Positions 23,101 through 35,100 of a stretch of DNA of 64,000 nt are shown here, piece after piece. Below the pieces are notes generated by a model. That model made no database searches and had not been told where the DNA came from. It saw only the letters and a list, made by a program, of their open reading frames with translations. Location of the stretch: positions 575,930-639,929 of the forward strand of contig MNCI01023945.1 in NCBI GenBank assembly GCA_015680685.1, in the 5' to 3' direction. Source of the stretch: Gnetum montanum. Lineage: Eukaryota; Streptophyta; Gnetopsida; Gnetales; Gnetaceae. Within the stretch, counting starts at the first letter, position 1; each line of letters begins with the position of its first letter. Both the position numbers and the translations under genes were made by a program.

Positions 23101-26100
23101 TTGAAGGCAATAAACTTGCCAAAGTCTTGAGAAACTCTAGGGTCCAAAACACCCAAGAGAGTCCTGAAATCTTGATCCATATTGAAACCCTAGTAAACAA
23201 GTTTGGGTCATTGTGAGTGCCAAGGCACTAGTGGGTCAATGTAAGATCCCTAGCAGCAAAAAACCATGAACCCTTTTGGAGCGTTGTATTCCTATCATTG
23301 GTAGTTTGAAACACAAACAATAGAGGATCTATGAGTAATGTTCGTCTCTACCTCCTTGACATTCCAAGAAGTTGCTACTTATTGTTGAACCTGCTCAACC
23401 CTAGGGTGCACCCCAGAAGATACAAACTTCCCCACCAAGTTGCGTTGTAACAGAGCCTCACCACTTGGGAGCACTACTAGGCTCATATGCAATTGCAACT
23501 TACCAAATAGGAGGCACACTGCATTGATGCCCCCGTTGCCTGGCCTCTAGTCCTTGAGCTGCACACCCCCTACAACTCTTTAAATTGCTTTAGTAGTAGC
23601 ATCCCCAACACCGCTTCCCTCTGTGCTTCCGTCGGTAACCTGTTTCTTGTCTTTATCTCTGTCTCCTATCTTGCCACATGCTGCACCTGCCAAACGAAGC
23701 AGTGCTTCCTTACTGCCTTTTTGCCTTATTTTGTTGTCCCTCGCACACTGCCTGCTTAGGCCCCAGGCCTTCCATTCCCCCTATGTCGTGCAAGTCCTCA
23801 ACTCCATTGGTGCTGCTGCCATTTGTGTCCACCTCCACTTGAGCTCTAGCACTCTCTGCATTCGCCTGAGCTGCCGTATTCCTGCATTAGTAAAATATTG
23901 GGATATTGTTCTTTTAGTGGTTTGTCTGAGAATTTAGAATTTGAATTCTAGCATAATATCTGAATTTTCAATTTGGATTTTATATTTCTATAACCAGTGA
24001 GAGATACTATAGCAACTCTTTTGATGAACAAATCAGGGTGAAAGAGGCTGTGCCATCGCACATCAACTAATGAAAAAAGCAGTATCAGTTCCTGGTGCAA
24101 GTATTCACTGGTATGAAAAACCAGGTAAAAGAAAAGTTTAAGTTTGACAGTTTTTATCTTTAAGTTTGACAGTTTGTACATTCTTGCTGCACTGGACTTC
24201 CTGAAATATTTATATTGCAAAATCACAGAAATGCGAAAACAACGTAAAATGGGCCATATAACCATAGTTGGATCATCCTTGAACATAGTTAGAATGAGGT
24301 TAAAAAGCATCATTATTGAAGCCCTACCAGACGCGTTGGTGAAAGGATTAAGCAACTCTTTTGACACAAGAAGCGATATACCAGGTTTGATTTTACTAGT
24401 GTATCTATTGTTCTAAAACTATATTATTTTATATTTAGTGCATGTTGATTGGTTATTTTGAACTTCCACATAGATGTTCCCGTTGTTGGGATTATTATGG
24501 GTTCAGACTCAGACTTGCCGGTAATGAAAGCAGCAGCGGAGGTGCTTGAAACATTTCAGATTCCATATGAGGTCGGGTAATCGCTTATCAGGAAAGCTCT
24601 ATATGAAGGAATTGAAAGGAATCATTTGAATCCACCTCTCATGTTCACATGTAAACAGTAATCCATGTTTTTGTCAATTTTCAGCAAACAATTGTGTCTG
24701 CTCACCGAACACCTGAAAGAATGTTTGATTATGCCAAGAATGCTCATGAGAAAGGCATCAAGGTCATTATTGCAGGTGCTGGTGGAGCAGCTCATTTGCC
24801 TGGTGAGAATCAAATTGCATCAACATTTTCTAATTTTCTTTATGGTCAGAATTAAGTGGTCAAAGAAACATGTCAATGTCAATATAATTTCAAGAAAATG
24901 TTTGTGGCAGGAATGGTTGCTTCCATGACTCCACTCCCAGTGATAGGAGTCCCAGTGAAGGCTTCATCTCTTGATGGGATGGATTCCCTTCTTTCAATTG
25001 TTCAGGTAAATAAAATTTGTTGCTTTCCTATGTCATAAAATCATCAATCTGCTTTGCAATGGTATTCTTGAGAGTTAAGATATTATGTGGACTTGACTCA
25101 ACTATTTATTCTAGGTTTGTAGTTGATAACAATTTGAAGACTTGCACTTCTTTTATGAAATTGTAATTTATTGATTTGATCATTGACATAGATGAGAGAG
25201 TCAAGAAAGGCTATAATTGGTTTCATGATTTATTTCTTTTTATTACATTTTTTTATTGCATGGTAACGGGTGACTTGTGGCAATGTTGACTGACATAGTA
25301 AGGCCTAGACATATTGGATCAATTGTATGGAATATGATACTTGTAGTTTGCATGGTTCAAGGACCTTCGGGGACTTGTGTGAATTCCATGATGTTATGCA
25401 GGGTAATTTATTTTTCATATGCCTTGCACCTTGTTTGACAAGGCTTTTGAGGCTTGGGTATGCTAATGAAGATTTGTGAGAGTGTATGAAAGTTGGTCCA
25501 TTGCCATCTTTAATTTAGTTGATGGCTAAACCTGTTTGGGTTAGGATTTTGGATCTACCTTTGGAGTTTTGGGTGCCCAACTTCCTAAAAATGTTGGCTG
25601 GTTTCTTTGGGGAATTCATCAAATTCGACAAGTTCAATGAGTCGATAAATAGGATGGGCCATGCCCATTTTTGTGTGTGGAGGTCACTGGGTTTCAAGGA
25701 CAGGGTGAATGAGGTGGTTTTAACTTTGCCATCAGGGGATGAAAAGATAAGGGTGGAATACGAAAACTTGCCAATGGCTAAGCTGGTGATGAGGGTGGCT
25801 TTGTTGGTTGGGTGTGTGATTTGTGGAAAGGGTCACTTGATGGCTGATTGTAGGGTTTGCCTGAAGGTCCAATCACACAAGGTGCAGGGTGGCTGGAACT
25901 TGATTGGGAGAAGGGGTTGTGTGCTAAAGCTTGTGACTGCGGCATCGGTAGATCCTATGTTGCGAGCTAGGGCCCATGAGCCTACTGTCACTGCTAGAGT
26001 TGGGGGATTGGGGCTGGTGCCCGTGTTTGCTTCTATGGATGAAGGGGAGGCATTTGCGAATTTTGTCTTTGGTGTGAGGGTGTTGGGAGTCGGCTTTTGG

Positions 26101-29100
26101 CAGGGTGGGGGTGGATTCTCCTATGCCTCCTCAGAAAGCTTTAGGGGTGGGGCTGTCGCTGCTAGGTGATTGGGTTGGGGTTGTTAAGGGCTCCCCTTTT
26201 CCAAAAATGTTTGAGATTTTAGAGACGCAAAGGGAGGTGGGGGTTTGCCTGTCTCCCTGGAAGCCACTCAGGTTGGTAGATCACTGTCACCAGTAGCTCG
26301 TAGTAAGATTACATAGGTTGAGATTGACCTAGGCCTACAGTGGACTTTGAAGGAGGTGTATAAGAAACACTTAGCTAGTAAGCCATGAAGATCCTTTCGT
26401 GGAATTGTAGGGGGTAGGGTACCCCCTACAAACGAAATACCTTGCGAGATATTGTCCGTCGGGAGGAGTGTGATATTGTTTGCTTGGAGGAGACAAAGGT
26501 GTAGGTTTCAGAGGCCCATTTCCTATAGTGGGTGGGATGGCAAACGTAGATGGTGCCTCATTTAGGAAAAGTGGGTGGGCTGGTTGTTTTGGCAAAGTGG
26601 TTGTTTAGGCTAGTTGACTCTTCACGGTGGAGTATTATAGTGCAGCTTGAGGTAGTAGACATATGGCTTACAAATTTCTATGGGGCCTAGAGATGGGAAG
26701 AAGGATTGCAAGAGTTGAGGTGACTAGCTGTGTTGGTTGATTGCTAGCGATGGCTCATGATTGGAGACTTCAATCAATGTTTGTTCACCTGGGAAAAAAT
26801 AGGTAATGATTTGGTGGAACCTGCAAGGAGTAGGTAGTCCTTGGCTTTTTTGTAGGAGCACGATTTAGTTGATGTGGAGATTGCTAGATGTAGGTATACC
26901 TGGAGCAATCACTGTAGAGGGGATGATTAGGTGTTGTCTCAGATCAACTGTGTGTGGATTAGTACACACATTATGTTGGAGTTCAAGATACAGGTGGTGG
27001 GCAAATAGAGGTTGGCGTTAGATCACTAGTCTCTCTGTTGTCATGTGGGCAAACCTGGTCGACCAAAGACTTTGTCATTTTGGTTTGAGAGATCGTGGTT
27101 AGTTAAGCCTTGGCTTAGACCGATGGTGGTAGGGATTTGGGTAGCCTATAATCAAAGTAGGGATCCTCGTGATTTCTTGAAGTTGGGGCTCCACCGCCTT
27201 AAGCAGGCTCTTAGATTGGTGAAGGTTGAGAGGTTTTCTTTTCGAGCTGGGCAAACTAATCTTTTGGGGCGGTTGGCTTCTTTGTAGATTCGGCAGGAAT
27301 AGGGGAAAGAGGTGGACAAAGATGAGTAGGCTATTCTAAGGGAGCTTCAAGAGCTCGATGTCAAGGAGGAGAGTTACTGGAAGCAACTTGCAAGAATCAT
27401 GTGGCTAAGGGGGATTGTAACACAAAGTTCTTCTTTGCTGCTACTAAAGCGAATTGGGCTGCCAAGGAGGTGCAACTGAATCTCAATGGCAAGAGGGTTA
27501 TGGAGACCTAGGAGGTTGCTCAGGCCGTTTAGTAGTATTGGGCCAAAGGTTGGTTGACTCTTCACAGTGGAGTATTATAGTACAATTTGAGGCAACAAAC
27601 ATATGACTTACAAATTTCTATGGGCCCTACATATGGGAAGAATGATTCCAGGAGTTGAGGCGGCTAGCTACGCTGCTTGACTGTTGACGATGGCTTGTGA
27701 TTGGAGACATTTGTTCACCTGGAAAAAACAGGTAATGATTTGGCAGAACCTCCAAGGAATGGCTTTTTTGCAAGAGCACGATTTAGTTGATGTGGAGATT
27801 GTCGGATGTAGGTGTACTTGGAGCAATCACTGTAGAGGGAATGATCAAGTGTTGTCTCGGATCGACTGTGTGTGGATTAGTACACACATTATGCTGGAGT
27901 CTGAGGTACATGTGGTGGGCAAAGAGAGATTGGCATTGGATCACCAGTCTCTTTTTTGTTAGGTGGGCAGACCTGGTCAGCTAAAGACTTCATCATTTTG
28001 GTTTGAGAGATCCTGGTTAGTTAAGCCTTGGCTTAGATCGATGGTGGTAAGGATTTGGACGGCCTATAATCCAAGTAGGGATCCTTGTGATTTCTTGAAG
28101 TTGGGGCTCTGCTGCCTTAAGCAGGCCCTTAGATCAATGAAGGTCAAGGAGAGGCTTTCTTTTCGGGCTAGGAAAATTGATCTTTTGGGGCGGTTGGCTT
28201 CTATGCAAACTCGGCAGGAACAAGGGGAAGAGATGGACAAAGATGAGTAGGCTATTCTAAGGGAGCTTCAAGAGCTCAATGTTGAGGAGGAGAGTTATTG
28301 GAAGCAACATGCTAGAATCACATGGCTGAGAAAGGGGGATCATAACATGAAGTTCTTCTTTGCCACTGCTAAAGAGAATCAGGTTGTCAAGGAGGTGTGA
28401 TTGAATCTCAATGGGAAGAGGGTTATGGGAACCTAGGAGGTTGCTTAGGTTGTTCAATAGTATTAGGCCAGAGGCTAGTTGACCCTTCATGGTAGAATAT
28501 TATAGTGTAGCTTGAGGTAGCAGACATATGACTTACAAATTTCTATGGGGCCTAGAGATGGAAAGAATGATTGCATGAGTTGAGGTAGTTGGCTGCATTG
28601 GTTGACTGCCGACAATGGTTTGTGATTGGAGACTTCAATTAGCATTTGTTCACATGGGAAAAATTAGGTAATGATTTGGTGGAACCTTTGGGGAGTAGCC
28701 AATCCCTAGCTTTTCTACAAGAGCATGATTTAGTTGATGTGGAGATTGCTGGATGCAAATATACCTGAAGCAATCACCATAGAGGGAATGATCAAGTGTT
28801 GTGTCGGATTGAATGTGTGTGGGCTAGTACACACATTATGTTGGAGTTTGAGATACGAGTGGTGGGCAAAGAGAGACTAGCATTGGATCACCACTTTCTT
28901 TTTTGTTAGGTGGGCAGACCTGGTTGGCCAAAGACTTCATCATTTCGATTTGAGAGATCTTGGTTAGTTAAGCCTTGGCTTAGACCAATTGTGGTAGGGA
29001 TTTGGGCAGCCTATTATCCAAGTAGGGATCCCTGTGATTTCTTGAAGTTGGGGCTCCACCGCCTTAAGTAGATTTTTAGATTGGTGAAGGTCAAGGAGAG

Positions 29101-32100
29101 GTTTTCTTTTTGGGCTGGATGGACCGATCTTCTGGGGTGGTTGGCTTCTTTGTAGACTTAGCAAGAATAGGGAGAAGAGGGGGACAAAGATGAGTAGGTT
29201 GTTCTAAGGGAGCTTCAGGAGCTCGATGTCGAGTAGGAGAGTTACTAGAAGCAACATGCTAGAATCACATGGCTGAGAGAGGGGGATCGTAACACGAAGT
29301 TCTTCTTTGCAGTTGCTAAAGTGAATTGGGCTCCCAAGGAGGTGCGATTGAATCTCAATGGGAAGAGGGTTACAGAGACCCAGGAGGTTGCTCAGGCCAA
29401 TCAACAGTATTAGGCTAGAATTTTGGCATATAGGAGGATTAAGCCTATGTTGGTGTCGGTTGAGTCAATGTTAGGAGATACAGAGAACAAATTGCTCTTG
29501 GAGCCTTTCTCATGGTAGGAGTTGGTGGAGGCCTTGACCTCTATGAGATTAGATTGGGCCATGGGCTTGGATGGTTAGCCGGTGGAGTTCTTTAGGGAAT
29601 TTGCTGATGTGCTGGGGCTGAACCTCTTAGATGCTTTCAGTCAAATGCTTTAGTGGCAGTAGGTTTGGCACGAAATCAACTAATCTAGAATTGTTCTTAT
29701 TCCCAAGGTGGCTGAGCCTTCTGACCCATCTTAGTTTCATCCTATTGCGGTGTGCAATACCTTGATTCGAATTGTTGCTAAGATGTTGGTGAGATGTCTT
29801 ACTCCTTTGATGCTGAGGTTGGTTGGGAATAATCAGACATGGTTCGTGAAGGGGAGATACATTTAGGATCAGGTGATTCTCCTTCAGGAGGTGATGCATT
29901 TGATTTAGAGCTCGGGGTATCCTGGTATGTGCGTAAAGCTGGACATTAAAAAAGCTTATGACATTGTTTGTTGGGATGCATTGGTTAATATCATTGGGTG
30001 GAAAGGCTTTGATCCAAGGTTCATTGCATTGTGTATACAAATCTAGGTAGCGGGGGCATATTGTTTTGATATTGAGGGTTGGTTCTCCTCCCTTGGGTGG
30101 GGTTTAAGGTAGGGTGATCCACTTTCTCCTTACATGTTTATTTTGGCCTTGGATACATTGCAGGGGTATTGCAAAGCTGAAGGGGTGTAGAGACTTAATG
30201 TGGCTGGGATTGATTGCTTGACGGAGCATTATAGGGATGATATGATGATTTTTTTGCAGGCGTCAGTTTTGCAAGTGCAGGCTATCAATAGGACATTGGA
30301 TTGTATGGCACAGGAGATTGGGTTGGAGGTCAATTGGGACAAATGCACGGTGCATCTATCGTAGGCCTCCTATTTGGTTAGAGGGAGGATTTTGCAGTGT
30401 TTGGGTATGGTTGTAGGAACTGATCATGAGGCATATCTGGGGATCCCTATGTTTGCCTGGAATCATAAAGAGACTTGGAAATCTCTTATCCAATGGTTGC
30501 AACGCAAGGTTGAACATTGGACAGTACGATTTTTAACTATCAAAAGGGTGAATGCTTTTGGCAAATTCAGTGTTGTTGGCCATAGATACATGATGGCCAT
30601 TGCTGCATCGCTTGTCGAGGTGGTGGAAAAAGTCGACCAGATTATCAGAGGTTTTATTTGGTTGGGAGGAAAGGTGGGGTCAAAGCTGCATTTAGTGAGA
30701 TGGGAAACTATTGTGCAGCCTCAGGATGCTGAGGGGGGGGGGGGGGGGGGGNGGGTTGGGAATACTCAAGTTCTAGGATGTGATTATGATGGGTTACCAA
30801 AATGTGGTTGGGAATTGCAGTCGGCTTCTTAGGATGCTCAATTGGTTTAGATCATGAGAGCTAAATACACGCTATGGCATGCAGGCCAACAAGATTCCAT
30901 CATTTGGAGGACTATGTTATACATGTTTCCAATATGATGCTTGGTGGTATGATGGGGAAGTCACCCCAGGAAATCATAAAGTGGAAGTTTCTAGTGGTAT
31001 GGGGGTGGCGCACTTTATGGAAAGGCTGTTTGCTTGAAAAGTTAAAAGTTTTTCTTTGGCTTTTGAACTAGGACGCGTTGCTTGTGCAGGTTGTGCTATG
31101 GGCTTGAGGCCTTCAGATATCAGACACTTGTCAATTATGTTTGAGGGCTTCGGAGACTGTGCGGTACTTTGCTTATCAGTGCTCTTTTTGGCATGAGGTG
31201 TGGTGGCAACTTGAGCTTTCTTCCATCCATCGTGACCACACTTTGAGTAGGGATTCGGTGGGGATGACTGTGCTTTGGGTTGTGTGGAAGGTGCAGAATG
31301 TGTGCATGTTTAGGGCTGCGCAGTTGACTAGTTTGCAGTCGGTGGCAGTGCAAGGGTTTAGGTTGTGGCGGCAAGTGATTGTGCTGGATTTGAACAAAAT
31401 GCTGAGTTGTGGGCTATGATACAGATGGTGGGGTTGGCAAATGTGCTTCATTTGTTGAGGGGGGACCTTGACTTGGTAGATGATGCCTTTTTTTAGAACT
31501 AGCATGGAGCCACGATGACCTTTTGGGGGACCCACATTTTGTTGACACGAGGCATTGGCTGATTGCTTAGGGGTCTTGGCTTTAGGTGAGGTTATTCTGT
31601 CTATGGGTCATGGTTTTCAAGATGCACAGGTTTTCTTCGTTGGGGCTATTCCCAAGAATGCCAGTGGGTGAATTTTGAAGTTGACATTGCAGTAGATCTA
31701 GTAGGAAGTGGTGGAGGTGGTAGATTGTTACTTTGTCCACTCTGGCAATGTTTCTAAGCTACAGGGGGTCCACTTCACTTTTTTGATGTGTCTGAAGTTG
31801 GGTTGGCAGGTTAATTTGTTGATGTTTTTTCTGGTTGTGTTGCAATTCCAATGTCGAGGATGCCACTTAGGGCTAATTCTTGCCATTTGGAGGTCTACGG
31901 TTCTGGCTGTGTCAAGACCTATGAAGCTTGAGTCATAGATTGTTTATAGTAGGTGAGGGAGGGTTTGAGTTGAAGATGGTGGGGGGGAAGGGGTCTACTT
32001 CTGGGCCGATGCTTGTGGGGGATGCAAATGTTATTGAATAGAGGTCAATTGAGTCGGCATCGGAGTTGGTGGGGTCGATTTGGGAGTAGCTAGAGGAGGC

Positions 32101-35100
32101 TAGGGCTTAGATCAGGTAGTTGGCAGAGGAAAAGGCGATGCCAGAGGTTGAGGCGGAGATGGTGAGGGTGATTGTAGTGGCCAAGGAGGCTGCGGCATAG
32201 GCTATGTTTGGGAGGCTAAGTGGGAGGCCTATGAGTAGGAGTTTGCACAGCAGCTAAGTGAGGTGGAGCAACGATGGCTGGAGCGAGAAAAGGATTTCCA
32301 GCACACTTGGGACCTGAAAGAGTCGACCTTGTGGGCTACTCTTGAAGATTCCCTTAGCAAGTAGGTTAGGGTTGAGTTGTTGCTGGTTGAGCAACGGAAT
32401 GCAGAGCAGGAGAGGGCAGAGCAGGAGGAGTGGGTGCAGGCGCGAAAGGAAGTAGAGGAACTCCAACGATGGATTGATCATGTGCATGAAGGCGGGGTTC
32501 GGATGTGGCTGTGGTTTGGCAAATGTCCATACAAAATTATGGACATTTGTGGTGACATGCCTTGGCGGGCACTTCGTAGGCACATTTGGCAGACTATGGC
32601 TAAATTGCACTTGGATGGCAGAGGTATTGCAGTAGAGTGGGCATGTAAGGTGGAGGCTACCAAGGAGTTTCAACAGGCTGCTAGCTTCGTGGATACCGAA
32701 TAGCATCGGGTGGTGCTTGATCATATCCATGACCAAAAAAGGGGAAGATACTTGTTCGTGGTTGTTGCGGTGCCTCTAGTTTTGAGTCATGGGTGGGTGG
32801 TGGATGGGCCGGTTGGGGGTGTTTTGTTGTATGGTTGCCTCTTTGATGGGCTTGCTGTGCTGGGCTCGTGTCTTTTGTTTTTGTTTATGTGATTTTTCTG
32901 GTTGTGCGGATTCGGTGAGGTAGGTCAGTTCAGAGAGGGAAGGTGGGGGGGGGGGGGGGGGGGGGGGGGGGGAGGTTTATTCCCACCATGTACATATTTT
33001 ATTTAATATAATTTTGCCTGACCTTTTCCCAAATATGATTTGGTATGCCATGCTTTTGGGGGAGCATTGGTGCATGTGCACAAATGTGGGGTAGCCAATG
33101 CATCCCTAAGCGATAGTGTCCCAGTGCATGGTCATTAGCACATGGTTGCTAGAGAACTCTGACTATTGCAAATCTAAAAACTACAAATAATTGAGGGCCA
33201 TTTGGGAAAGGAGTTGGTTTTGTTTTAATGTTTATTTTTTATTTTTTATTTCTTTCTCAATTTCTTTGGAATGAGAAATGAGTATTGCCCAAAAGTGTTA
33301 TTTCAAATTGTGTTTTTGAGTAACAAAGAATTATTTGAAAGAAATGAGTTATTTCTAGGGGGTATTTTGTTTGAGTCATCATCACACATGCCAACTTTGG
33401 TGAGAGTGCTTATCTATTAATGTAACCGTTTTGCCTTGTGCATTGCTTGGCACCATCTTAGATGCGTGACATTTGAGGGTAAACATAGAGTGGCCTATGC
33501 CTTGCTTTCCCACATGGAACCTTTTCAATTAGATTAATCATACAGTAGCATCTACCACGTAATCACTAGTGCTCAAGGTCCAAAGAGTGCTAGTCAAGTT
33601 CTTGGCACAAGTGTACATATCAAGCACATAGTAGCCTTTATTATATATAATTACTCAAGAGTTGTATTAATGATGTCACACATGCTAAAGACTTTAGAAA
33701 AGGAATAATCTTACTCACTAAATCGATTCCCCACTTGACTTCACCAAATGAAAGATCAAAGCATATTCAAGTTAAATATCATTTTGTCATGTTGCAAATT
33801 GAGAAGGAATGCATATATTTGATATATAGTGCATGGACTTCTTACAACTCAATATAAAGTAGCTAAGTGAATTTTCTAATGTCTTTGCAAAAGATAATTT
33901 TGGCTCAAGGTGGAGATTGTTATATATGAGCTCAAAAATGATTTTGTTTTGGGCCCATTGTAAGTATTGATCCATTTGTTTATCTGATCCATCCTTTTCT
34001 CGCTATATTTAATATTCCCTATTTGGAGCTTTATATATGGGATGTTTTTTGTTGTTTTATTGTGCACAAGTTGGATTCTTGATTCAACAATAAAGAAGTT
34101 GAATTTCAGCTTAGATTCATCTGTTATTATTTTTAAATTTCAAATGTGCCTTTTGATGGTCTAGTGTCAACCCAACAACTATTGGGGAGCTCGATGTCTT
34201 GTGGGACTTCTTGCAAAGGCAACCATGCTACTCGGGATTGTAGGATGCACCCAAGGGTCTTGGGGCCAAATGGGAAATTTGATGTTGATGGTTGATTGTT
34301 GGTGGGGGAAAAGGGGCAGGTGTCCTTGTTGCCCTCCCCCTGGGCCATGGAGGAGAAGAGCCTTCCTGTGGGAGGGGGCCATTGTGGGGGTTCTGCTCGA
34401 GTGGAGTAGGTTGAGGGCATGTTGCATGTTGTCGGGTGCTACTTCTCTAGGTTTTGGGGGGGGGGGGGGGGGGGNNNNNNNNNNNNNNNNNNNNNNNNNN
34501 NNNNNNNNNNNNNNNNNNNNNNNNNNNNNNNNNNNNNNNNNNNNNNNNNNNNNNNNNNNNNNNNNNNNNNNNNNNNNNNNNNNNNNNNNNNNNNNNNNNN
34601 NNNNNNNNNNNNNNNNNNNNNNNNNNNNNNNNNNNNNNNNNNNNNNNNNNNNNNNNNNNNNNNNNNNNNNTAGTGGCTAGAAAGATATTAAAAGAACATG
34701 CTCATGGCTTTGTGGTTGTTGAGGAACCTCGGAAGGTAGGGAGACCATCAGAACAAGAGATGCAGCATACGAAGGCGTAATTGGATGTTGACCTAGGGTC
34801 TCAAATGACCCTTAAAGGGGTATACAAAAAATGGTCTGTAGGTAGACCATAAAGATTCTATCATGGAATTCTAGGGGCTAGGGTACCCCCTACAAAAGAA
34901 GTACCCTGAAGGATCTAGTGCGTGATGAAGGCTACTCGGTGGTGTGCCTCCAAGAGACCAAGCTACACACCATCAACTGTAATCTCCTGTGATGGCAGAG
35001 TTGGTTTTCTCATTTTGTGGATTGCTAGGGTTGGGCAGGAGGGTTAGCTACCCTCTCATGGGCCCCCTTTGATGTCGTGGATGAGTTCACTTGGAGTCTC

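Larger units (their letters stand above)
26385..30740 (+). pseudogene. LINE E ORF2 (endonuclease, RT), with triplicated segment
   Basis: Begins [10 protein letters not shown] and [10 protein letters not shown], the N-terminal endonuclease motifs. [17 protein letters not shown] follows in the first repeat unit. The RT (29420-30740) has [28 protein letters not shown] and [11 protein letters not shown]. The catalytic motif is HYRDDM at 30227-30244, with an unusual Arg before Asp-Asp. The thumb has [12 protein letters not shown] read about 26 in-frame stops across the endonuclease start and the RT, about 24 of them TAG. A G-run and one N at 30733-30755 break the frame again. Confidence 0.88.
25339..33031 (+). 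mobile_element. LINE E, near full length, sense in AIRC intron
   Basis: Order: ORF1 (DUF4283 and zinc knuckle), ORF2 with endonuclease, a triplicated endonuclease-linker segment, RT, zf-RVT, plant-transposon-like domain and coiled-coil/PYxIM module, then a 3' end TTTTGCCTGACCTTTTCCC like that of copy G. The word AATATGAT occurs at 25331-25338 and 33032-33039, exactly where a target duplication would be, but 8 bp in AT-rich DNA is weak. Stops are very many and almost all TAG. Total about 7.7 kb, of which about 1.9 kb is the extra tandem copies. Confidence 0.88.

Noticed and set aside
23623-23937. 104-codon ORF rich in Ser, Leu and Cys just before exon c
   Set aside because: No family resemblance; the pyrimidine-rich end of the intron explains its composition.
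26385-30740. Possible reassigned TAG codon, because TAG falls at conserved Gln positions
   Set aside because: The host AIRC exons have ordinary codon use with no in-frame TAG. The LINE copies also carry other lesions, and methylation-driven C-to-T decay explains the bias.
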